Source of the DNA: Porticoccus sp.
GTDB lineage: Bacteria > Pseudomonadota > Gammaproteobacteria > Pseudomonadales > Porticoccaceae
Reading direction: 5' to 3'
NCBI GenBank assembly: GCA_011049795.1
Contig: DRHD01000365.1
Location: forward strand, 1 to 30,950
DNA length: 30,950 nt
The position numbers were made by a program, and so were the translations under genes. Shown piece after piece: positions 1 to 5,818 of the stretch. The notes below the pieces were generated by a model, which was not told the origin of the DNA, searched no databases, and worked only from the letters and a program-made list of their open reading frames with translations. Every line of letters starts with the position of its first letter. The first letter of the stretch is position 1.

Positions 1-3
1 CAT
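1..3 (-). CDS. amtB: Start codon of the gene downstream of glnK, probably amtB (only the ATG is in the window)
   Basis: On the minus strand an ATG occupies the first three bases. It is preceded by a strong Shine-Dalgarno GAGGAG (13-18) nine bases upstream and lies 33 bases past the glnK stop. In proteobacteria the gene right after glnK is nearly always amtB, the ammonium channel that GlnK blocks. The identity is inferred from context only, because no coding sequence beyond the start is visible. Confidence 0.45.
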
Positions 4-36
4 TGTTGAAATCTCCTCTGTTTATACAATCTGAGG

Positions 37-420
<384 letters not shown>

Positions 421-457
421 TCAACCGGGAGCACTGTCTGTTTCGTGACCTGTTTAG

Positions 458-1234
458 TTACAGAGTTTTGCTAATGGCAAAGACAACAGAGCTGTCACAC
501 CAATCAGTACCCCAGCATTCGTCATCATCAAGATCGGTATCAATCCAGCTGAGGCTGAAATCCACCCCTGACCAGGATTTGTTCAATGTAATGGAGTAGT
601 CGGAATAGCTATCTTCGTCATCACCCAAAAAGGCTTGATCGGCATCTTTGTCCTTACTGTCACCACTGGCAAATTCAAAGAAGTTCATGCCGTAGTGGAG
701 GTCGAGTGAAAACTCCTGCGGCAGACTGAAACTGTAATCACCGTAGACATAGTAGAACTCACCTGTTTCTAACCAATAGTCATCGGAGTAAGCGGCTCCC
801 AAAGTAAAATCCGAGAACGAAACGCTGCCGTAGATTTCCTGATAATCAAGGTCGCGCTTGCCAGTAAAGTCGAATTCCGTGGAATCAGAAGAAGGGTAGT
901 CGTAGTACAGGTACCCTACATCGTAAGAAACATCTTCAGAGAAATTGCCGCCATAGCCCACATAGTAATCGAGCTCCATATCTGCATCGGAACCGTCGGG
1001 ATCTTGAAAATCAACCAACGAGGCCCAGGTACCTACATAGATCCCATTTTCAAAGGCAACGTCAAAGCCACCCTGAATAGCTGGACTGGTATCGTTTTGA
1101 GAAATACCGCGAAACTTGTAGTCAGTGGTCAATGTCACATTGGCTGACACTTCAGCCGCACTAGCAACAGAAGCAACCATCGGCACAGTCAGTGCAAGAG
1201 TGGTTACAGCGAGGGTCTTCATAAAAGCATTCAT
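458..1234 (-). CDS. TorF family putative outer-membrane porin
   Basis: A 258-residue exported beta-barrel protein. The start at 1234 (MNAFMKTL...) is chosen because GGAG lies six bases upstream and a Sec signal peptide follows at once, with predicted cleavage after ASVASA. An upstream in-frame ATG would add 18 residues with no signal logic. The mature chain opens with EVSANVTLTTDYKFRGISQ, the hallmark of the TorF (conserved hypothetical CHP02001) family. It then alternates aromatic beta-strands with acidic loops and ends in a hydrophobic strand, FAISKTL. Asp and Glu are very abundant, as in marine outer-membrane proteins. The family has no well-defined substrate. Members often sit beside glnK/amtB, which suggests uptake of a nitrogen source, and the nitrogen-type promoter upstream supports this. 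Confidence 0.85.
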   Translation of the reverse strand: MNAFMKTLAVTTLALTVPMVASVASAAEVSANVTLTTDYKFRGISQNDTSPAIQGGFDVAFENGIYVGTWASLVDFQDPDGSDADMELDYYVGYGGNFSEDVSYDVGYLYYDYPSSDSTEFDFTGKRDLDYQEIYGSVSFSDFTLGAAYSDDYWLETGEFYYVYGDYSFSLPQEFSLDLHYGMNFFEFASGDSKDKDADQAFLGDDEDSYSDYSITLNKSWSGVDFSLSWIDTDLDDDECWGTDWCDSSVVFAISKTL

Positions 1235-1311
1235 GAGCTTCTCCAAAATAATAACAACAGCAAATAATAAATTCGTAATAATAACCAACCAGATGGTTTC
1301 AAATAGAACAA

Positions 1312-1327
1312 TGCATTTGGCATGCCA
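1312..1327 (-). promoter_or_regulatory. Sigma54-type (-24/-12) promoter for the torF-like/glnK unit
   Basis: Read on the minus strand the bases are TGGCATGCCAAATGCA. They fit the sigma54 consensus TGGCAC-N5-TTGCA, with the invariant GG and GC exactly ten bases apart. The site lies about 80 bases before the porin start codon and downstream of an NtrC-like inverted repeat. RpoN control of glnK-amtB operons is well established. This particular site is a sequence match only. Confidence 0.65.
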
Positions 1328-1368
1328 ACAACGCTTAGCCCCCTGTTATAGCGGGGGCCTGAGAAACA

Positions 1369-1398
1369 TGCACCAATATCGCGCTCCAAGTTGGTGCA
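1369..1398. promoter_or_regulatory. NtrC-like enhancer: inverted repeat TGCACCAA-N14-TTGGTGCA
   Basis: Perfect 8-bp arms lie at 1369-1376 and 1391-1398. The arms match the NtrC half-site (TGCACCA / TGGTGCA). The spacer is longer than in the classical enterobacterial site, so the centres of the arms are 22 bases apart, about two helical turns. It lies about 50-70 bases upstream of the predicted -24/-12 promoter, a workable enhancer position. A further half-site GCACCA occurs at 1425-1430. The 1235-1582 gap holds these elements and presumably the divergent ubiK promoter. Confidence 0.55.
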
Positions 1399-1582
1399 AA
1401 AACTTAACGAGAGCTACCTGCTACGCACCAAAAGAGGATCGGCGAGAAGTAGACATAAACCCGTCTGATCACCTTCTGATACCTCAGGGGTGTGGTAGGG
1501 TATGCTGGTGGTGTGCTGGAAATAGATTCAAGCTAGAATAGCTTCTGTTTTACGGGAGCCATTTTACGGGAACTATCAAACA

Positions 1583-1834
1583 ATGAAGCCAGACGAACTA
1601 CTCAACCAGTTTTTACATCAACTGAATAGCGTCATCACACCGGGTGCCGAAGCACTGGGCAGTGAGTTTCAGCAAAAGATGCGTACCGCCGCTCAGGCAG
1701 CCTTTGATAAACTGGATTTAGTCACTCGGGACGAGTTCGATGCACAACGCGCTGTACTCAGCCGTACCAGAGAAAAACTAGAGGCACTAGAAAAACAACT
1801 GGCTGAGCTAGAAGTCGGCATCAGCGACAAATAA
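1583..1834 (+). CDS. ubiK: Ubiquinone biosynthesis accessory factor UbiK (BMFP domain, YqiC)
   Basis: An 83-residue protein of the membrane fusogenic (BMFP/DUF526) family. In enterobacteria UbiK binds UbiJ and helps the soluble ubiquinone-synthesis complex make coenzyme Q aerobically. The N-terminal half forms an amphipathic helix (LLNQFLHQLNSVITPGAEAL). The C-terminal half, about residues 48-80, is a heptad-like coiled coil (TREKLEALEKQLAELE) through which the protein trimerises. Length and layout match the family. It is the first gene of a rightward pair with yifB, a very common gammaproteobacterial adjacency, although 177 bases separate the two. A direct repeat TTTTACGGGA (near 1549 and 1563) precedes the gene, and the ribosome site is weak. 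Confidence 0.88.
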   Translation: MKPDELLNQFLHQLNSVITPGAEALGSEFQQKMRTAAQAAFDKLDLVTRDEFDAQRAVLSRTREKLEALEKQLAELEVGISDK

Positions 1835-2011
1835 AAAAACCAAGAAAACAGATTATTTAAATACCAGGTGATGGGCAGGAACGTCGTCACCCGTCTTCTA
1901 GAGAAATAGACGCACTGAGAAGCTGATCGTTTAGGAAACAGGTAGCGGTAGCTAAGAGAAACAGCTAGCACAGAGAAATGATTCTCTGCTCAAATACCAC
2001 GGAGGGTATCA

Positions 2012-3505
2012 ATGGCACTGGCCATTATTCACACACGCGCCAAATCTGGCATCGACGCACCACCCGTCACGGTTGAAGTTCATCTTTCTAACGGATTACC
2101 CAGCCTCTCCATTGTCGGCATGCCAGAAACAGCGGTTAAAGAAAGCAAAGACCGGGTTCGAAGTGCACTACTAAATGCCCATTTCGATTTCCCCGCTCGA
2201 CGAATCACCGTCAATTTGGCACCCGCCGACCTGCCCAAGGAAGGTGGACGCTTTGACCTTGCCATTGCCCTGGGAGTTCTTGCTGCATCAGAACAGATCC
2301 CTTCTGGCACACTTAGCAACTATGAAGTCATCGGCGAACTGGCCCTTTCCGGCGAATTACGTGCAGTAGATGGCGTCTTACCAACATCACTCGCCTGTGC
2401 CCGTGCCAAACGTGACCTTATCTTGCCCATGGAAAATGCGGATGAAGCCTCCCTGGCAAATAATGTGGGGGTTTACCCCGCAAACCACTTACTCACCGTC
2501 TGCGCACACCTCAATGGCAACCAACCCATCGCCAAACATCAATGTCCCTCAAGCCCCGAACGCGTGGAACCTACGGCAGATATCAATGAAATAATCGGCC
2601 AACATCAAGCAAAACGAGCGCTAGAAATAGCGGCCGCCGGGGGACACAACCTGCTCTTTAGTGGCCCGCCAGGAACGGGTAAAACGATGCTCGCCAGCCG
2701 CCTTCCTGGCATATTACCCCCACTTCAATCACAAGAGATGTTGGAGGTAGCGGCTGTTTATTCAGTGGCGGGGCGGGGTCTTCGAGAGCAGATGCGGCAC
2801 CCTCCCTTTCGCGCACCACATCACTCCGCCTCGGCCGTAGCACTCGTGGGTGGTGGAAGTAATCCCCGCCCCGGTGAAATCTCTCTGGCCCACCATGGCG
2901 TCTTGTTCCTCGATGAACTACCCGAGTTTCCCCGCAAGGTCTTGGAGGCCTTGCGAGAACCGCTGGAGTCCCGAGAAATAATGATTTCCCGAATCAATGC
3001 ACAGATACGCTACCCGGCATGCTTTCAACTTGTGGCGGCAATGAATCCCTGTCCCTGTGGCTTTCAAGGAAGCGATCGATGTCGATGTACCCCCGACCAA
3101 GTTCGTCGCTATCGGGATAAAATTTCTGGCCCACTACTGGACCGCATTGACCTGCAGGTAGATGTACCCAACTTACCCAGTGAGAAACTAGTAGAGGGTA
3201 AAACAGAGGGTGATAGTAGCAACACTGTCTACCAGCGAGTGCAAACTGCACGTCAGCGTCAATTAGATCGTGCCGGAAAGGTCAATGCGAAAATGTCGAG
3301 CAAAGAAGTCGTCAAATACTGCGTACTCAGTGAGCCTCAAAAGGCACTTCTGCGCCGTGCCGTTAATCAGCTCGGCCTTTCTGCTAGGGCCTTTCATCGG
3401 GTTTTGAAAGTAACACGGACTATTGCCGACTTAGATGACAGTGACACACTCAATACTGGCCATCTGACGGAGGCACTTGGCTATCGAATAACCCTATCGC
3501 GATAA
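2012..3505 (+). CDS. yifB: YifB/ComM family Mg-chelatase-like AAA+ ATPase
   Basis: A 497-residue ATPase of the YifB/ComM family. ComM is a hexameric helicase that promotes branch migration during natural transformation. The N-terminal ChlI-like domain starts at MALAIIHTRAKSGIDAPPV and runs to about residue 140. The AAA+ domain has Walker A GPPGTGKT at 218-225 and Walker B GVLFLDELPEF. A cysteine cluster (NPCPCGF...RCRC) is the usual YifB insertion. The C-terminal Mg_chelatase_C domain ends TEALGYRITLSR. GGAGG lies seven bases before the ATG. The oddity is at the 3' end: its last 14 codons and downstream bases recur twice more in the window (7389 and 18921), so this locus appears to be the insertion site of the following island. 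The gene itself is intact. Confidence 0.95.
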   Translation: MALAIIHTRAKSGIDAPPVTVEVHLSNGLPSLSIVGMPETAVKESKDRVRSALLNAHFDFPARRITVNLAPADLPKEGGRFDLAIALGVLAASEQIPSGTLSNYEVIGELALSGELRAVDGVLPTSLACARAKRDLILPMENADEASLANNVGVYPANHLLTVCAHLNGNQPIAKHQCPSSPERVEPTADINEIIGQHQAKRALEIAAAGGHNLLFSGPPGTGKTMLASRLPGILPPLQSQEMLEVAAVYSVAGRGLREQMRHPPFRAPHHSASAVALVGGGSNPRPGEISLAHHGVLFLDELPEFPRKVLEALREPLESREIMISRINAQIRYPACFQLVAAMNPCPCGFQGSDRCRCTPDQVRRYRDKISGPLLDRIDLQVDVPNLPSEKLVEGKTEGDSSNTVYQRVQTARQRQLDRAGKVNAKMSSKEVVKYCVLSEPQKALLRRAVNQLGLSARAFHRVLKVTRTIADLDDSDTLNTGHLTEALGYRITLSR

Positions 3506-3527
3506 CTCACCATGAAATTGTAAAGGT
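3464..3527 (+). repeat. yifB 3'-end repeat, copy C1 (the one in the intact gene)
   Basis: This segment spans the last 13 codons of yifB, its TAA (3503-3505) and about 22 bases beyond. It aligns without gaps to 7389-7452 and 18921-18984. In the coding part most differences between copies fall at third codon positions (GAG/GAA, GCA/GCG/GCT, TCG/TCT), so the copies look like tails of related yifB alleles. Similarity to C3 resumes further on, around AGTTCGCCTATAACGGGGAT (3531-3550), which corresponds to the leader of phaC at 18997-19016. Confidence 0.85.
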
Positions 3528-3556
3528 CTCAGTTCGCCTATAACGGGGATTTACAG

Positions 3557-3670
3557 GTGCCGCCCTACTTGAAATATCGTTCACCATTTGAAGATGAAGA
3601 GCTCATGATCAGCAGTCCCGTAAAGCGGTATAAGGTCAAACAGAAAAATATCAAGATCTATCGAGTCTGA
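3557..3670 (+). CDS. Possible small ORF of 37 codons downstream of yifB
   Basis: A GTG at 3557, with GGGG eight bases upstream, opens a frame that ends with TGA at 3668-3670. The peptide begins MPPYLKYRSPFEDEELM and is basic towards its end (SPVKRYKVKQKNIKIYRV). The leader corresponds to the sequence that precedes phaC at the other side of the island. The ORF therefore sits where phaC would begin if the island were absent. Its last 26 codons lie in repeat R1 and are open in R2 as well, with changes such as V/I. I recognise no family. It may be a chance frame or the tail of a lost gene. Confidence 0.25.
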   Translation: MPPYLKYRSPFEDEELMISSPVKRYKVKQKNIKIYRV

Positions 3671-3680
3671 CCCTATTGAT
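3601..3680. repeat. Repeat R1 (80 bp), left edge of island block A
   Basis: This stretch matches 7452-7531 with about seven differences in 80 bases by eye. The shared core includes GCAGTCCCGTAAAGCGGTAT and the terminal motif GAGTCTGACCCTATTGATT. In both places it sits just beyond a yifB-tail copy and just before the 3' end of a leftward gene block. The terminal GGGTCAGACTC-type motif resembles sequences I associate with REP-type (RAYT) elements, but I cannot confirm that from the window. Confidence 0.75.
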
Positions 3681-4124
3681 TCTGAAAAAAACGATAAGTT
3701 TGACTGAAGGCTCATTTTGCCCAGAGAGCACTATATATCCCAATATATTTACCAAACTGAAAACAATCATAATTGGGGAGAGCCATAAAACAAGGCGGAA
3801 ACGTTCAAAGGCATTAATGAATGATTCTTTTATAGAAGCACTCGCTGTCTTGTTGCTAATACTTGACAAGCAGGCAACAAGCACAAAAAATTCTATAGCC
3901 CTATATACTCCGTCAAGCCCTCCCCACAACAGGCGCCCTATGTCACTAATGGCTCCAGCCTGTCCGGGATAATTAGCCATATTGTAATGAATGGAAAGCT
4001 GGCTTCTGACAACTTCACCCGCTAAAAAGGCTATTAAAAACACACAAAAACCATAATTAGGGCGACTGTTAGCTACTTCCCTCATATTACTAATCACTTG
4101 CAGGCCACATCTACTCAAAGTCAT
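3651..4124 (-). CDS. Hypothetical multipass membrane protein with repeat-derived C-terminus
   Basis: A 157-residue protein of no recognised family. It has three hydrophobic segments: FCVFLIAFLAGEVV, FFVLVACLSSI and LWLSPIMIVFSLVNILGYIV. The ATG at 4124 is used here. A second in-frame ATG at 4085 (MREVANSRPNYG) is an equally possible start. The last nine residues (INRVRLDRS) are encoded by repeat R1, so the original 3' end seems to have been replaced when the repeat arrived. It is the last gene of block A, a run of small leftward genes beside an Imm32-like gene. A membrane-bound immunity protein, or a relic of one, is a fair guess, but nothing in the sequence proves it. Confidence 0.5.
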   Translation of the reverse strand: MTLSRCGLQVISNMREVANSRPNYGFCVFLIAFLAGEVVRSQLSIHYNMANYPGQAGAISDIGRLLWGGLDGVYRAIEFFVLVACLSSISNKTASASIKESFINAFERFRLVLWLSPIMIVFSLVNILGYIVLSGQNEPSVKLIVFFRINRVRLDRS

Positions 4125-4183
4125 GTCTTTTTAATCTTCAGGTGGTGCACTTTGGAGTTGAACCCACCGATTGCTCCTTAAGG

Positions 4184-4579
4184 CTAGGGTGATGAATAAG
4201 ATAAAATAGGCTCACAAGCCTTTACCAAGGCTTCCGAAGCCCCCCCCACGCAACGCCACTTAGTTTTAACCTTGTCATAGATCAAAACGGCATTTACTCC
4301 CGCCTCAAAATCAATTCCATGAATAATATTTTTCTCTATAAAAAAGTAACGCCTGTTTTTATCAGAGCCAGCCAACATATATCTTTTTAAATCATTACAA
4401 GATTCTTCACTTATCTCACAACCCTCTACCATTTTTTTTGCTGCCGAAAGATACAAAAGAACTTCCATGAATGCATTCTTATCTTTATCGATGTAATTCC
4501 CTCGTATATAAAAGGCCAAAAATCCGATAACTAGCAAAACACTTAACGTCGAAACTACTACACGCATCTTTCCATTCAT
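4184..4579 (-). CDS. Hypothetical membrane-anchored protein with pilin-like C-terminal disulfide pattern
   Basis: A 131-residue protein. Residues 6-27 form one N-terminal membrane helix (RVVVSTLSVLLVIGFLAFYI). A periplasmic domain with two cysteine pairs follows: VEGCEISEESC near residue 55, and KWRCVGGASEALVKACEP near the end. The closing W-x-C...C pattern resembles the C-terminal loop of type IV pilins, but the pilin prepilin-peptidase site (G before F-T-L-I-E) is missing, so it is not a normal pilin. AGGA lies 12 bases before the ATG. It sits in the block of orphan immunity-like genes, so it may be an immunity protein for a tip that is no longer present. No family assignment is offered. 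Confidence 0.5.
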   Translation of the reverse strand: MNGKMRVVVSTLSVLLVIGFLAFYIRGNYIDKDKNAFMEVLLYLSAAKKMVEGCEISEESCNDLKRYMLAGSDKNRRYFFIEKNIIHGIDFEAGVNAVLIYDKVKTKWRCVGGASEALVKACEPILSYSSP

Positions 4580-4597
4580 ATTAATAGCAATTCCTAT

Positions 4598-4700
4598 CTA
4601 GGACAGTAACCATTTTTCTCTGCCTCAAGTCTCCTCAATAATTCCTCTAAAGATTCAAATACTCTAGGCTCAAACCAAGTAGGAGTTTTTACTCTGACCC
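4598..4700 (-). pseudogene. C-terminal gene scrap between the Imm32-like gene and the 131-residue gene
   Basis: On the minus strand a frame with coding character ends at TAG (4598-4600). It reads VKTPTWFEPRVFESLEELL and finishes RRLEAEKNGYCPR. It has no start codon. On its upstream side it begins at the motif GGGGTCAGAGTAAAA (about 4688-4702), a relative of the motif found in the R repeats. The simplest reading is the tail of a small toxin or immunity gene cut off by a recombination junction. It is only about 34 codons long and could still be chance. Confidence 0.35.
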
Positions 4701-4709
4701 CGAATACTT

Positions 4710-4940
4710 TTAATACTTTTTATTTATAGATGAGTTGTAAAGTACTAAATCATGCTTGAGTTCAGATCCCAAATAATCACATAAATGTTCATGACTCCAT
4801 TCAGGATCATCATCCATTTCATTTGCGCACTGGATAAAAAATTCAGCCAACTCCCTCAGCTCGGATGAGTTTATCTCTAAAGTAACTTGACTTAGCTCTT
4901 TAGCCCCATCAAAAGAATCAGAAAAACCGAAATTTTTCAT
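4710..4940 (-). CDS. Imm32-like immunity protein
   Basis: A 76-residue acidic protein. The pattern LSQVTLEINSSELRELAEFF followed by IQCANEMDDDPEWSHEHL resembles the Imm32 immunity family, which I recall as having a TL.(A/I)....ELR.LA.FL..CA.EM core and a following HEH. Such proteins neutralise toxin tips of RHS and related polymorphic toxins in the cytoplasm. The start is good, with AAGGA eight bases before the ATG. No matching toxin tip is next to it. Just upstream (5063-5095) only a 33-base RHS scrap remains, so this looks like an orphan immunity gene kept after its toxin was lost. Family assignment is from memory of the motif, not a search. Confidence 0.55.
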   Translation of the reverse strand: MKNFGFSDSFDGAKELSQVTLEINSSELRELAEFFIQCANEMDDDPEWSHEHLCDYLGSELKHDLVLYNSSINKKY

Positions 4941-5062
4941 TAATTTTATCCTTCAAAATATAAGTATGCATAATTATCGAAATAGCTAACTAGCGCTCTA
5001 AGGGGACATCATCAGGAACCGTTGGAGGTAAAGCAAGGGTCAGGTTGACCCCGGCACTGTTC

Positions 5063-5095
5063 GAGACGACTTTGTGCAAAGGTGCCATTATTGAG
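5063..5095 (-). pseudogene. 33-bp RHS gene relic, identical to 9969-10001
   Basis: These 33 bases match the RHS gene exactly. In both places they encode LNNGTFAQSRL on the minus strand. The relic starts about 20 bases downstream of the CPBP gene stop. A tiny frame (MELRVEVLNNGTFAQSRL...) starts at an ATG overlapping that stop and runs through it. On the other side it meets GGGTCAACCTGACCC (5037-5051 on the minus strand), a short inverted repeat of the same GGGTCA type seen at other junctions. It marks a former RHS end or a recombination footprint. It is not a functional gene. Confidence 0.7.
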
Positions 5096-5115
5096 AACTT
5101 CCACTCTTAATTCCA

Positions 5116-5802
5116 TTATCCGAGATAAGAAAATAAATTGTTCAATGCGTGTACAAAGAATGACGGCCAAAGAGACCCTGTTATTTGATAAACATACCCC
5201 AACACCAAAGCAGAAAAAAAGAAGACTATCCAAGTATCTCCATAGCCAACAATACCAACCAAACAAGCTTGAAATAAGATTGAAGCAATGGCTCCATACT
5301 TGGGGTATATTTTTCTCTGTATTATCCCTCTGAAAAACATCTCTTCAAAAAAAGGATTGATTATAACTATTGCTACAACCACAAGCCCTATATACGACCC
5401 ACTATAAATATCTGAAATGCTGTCTTTCTCTATATATCCAGATGTAAACCACCTATTCACAATAACTAGAAGCGCCAACGATACTATTACTATGAACACA
5501 GTCTTAATATCAAATTTCTTAAACTCACTAATGGCGTATCCGCTAAAGGCACTTCTGAGAAAGATACTTGCACCCAAAGGTAGCATTAACATAGCGACTA
5601 AAAACTGCAAGAACCGCATATCTTTGTCATATGACAAAGATATGATATTTGAAATATTAGGATGAATTTCCCACCCGAGATACGCCATAGATAAAATTGC
5701 ACTTATTACACAAAACCCAAAACATAAAAAAAAGAAGCCAGCGACCCTCCTCTTCTGTAGATTTATGCCACGCTCTTCCCCCAGAATGGAGGAAGAAGTC
5801 AA
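5116..5802 (-). CDS. CPBP family (CAAX protease/bacteriocin-processing-like) membrane protein, 5' end next to an IS
   Basis: A 228-residue multipass protein with about seven hydrophobic segments. It carries CPBP motif 1, FFEEMFFRG, giving E153-E154-x3-R158, and motif 3, HALNN, with His218 near the C-terminus. Active family members are intramembrane endopeptidases such as Rce1. Some prokaryotic ones act in bacteriocin self-immunity or processing. The usual motif 2 (FxxxH) is not seen: the expected place reads ILFQACLVG without histidine, so catalysis is doubtful. The only nearby start is TTG at 5802 with a poor ribosome site, and the frame stays open upstream into the IS inserted 16 bases away. 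The gene may therefore have lost its original 5' end. Confidence 0.7.
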   Translation of the reverse strand: MTSSSILGEERGINLQKRRVAGFFFLCFGFCVISAILSMAYLGWEIHPNISNIISLSYDKDMRFLQFLVAMLMLPLGASIFLRSAFSGYAISEFKKFDIKTVFIVIVSLALLVIVNRWFTSGYIEKDSISDIYSGSYIGLVVVAIVIINPFFEEMFFRGIIQRKIYPKYGAIASILFQACLVGIVGYGDTWIVFFFSALVLGYVYQITGSLWPSFFVHALNNLFSYLG

Positions 5803-5818
5803 ACCTATAATTAGTCGA

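Noticed and set aside
1235..1288. 18-residue upstream extension of the porin
   Set aside because: The signal peptide and ribosome site place the start at 1234. The extension lies in the promoter leader.
2012..3505. AbaR/Tn6019-like insertion in comM
   Set aside because: Those elements interrupt comM internally and carry Tn7-like genes. Here yifB is intact and no tns-like gene is present.
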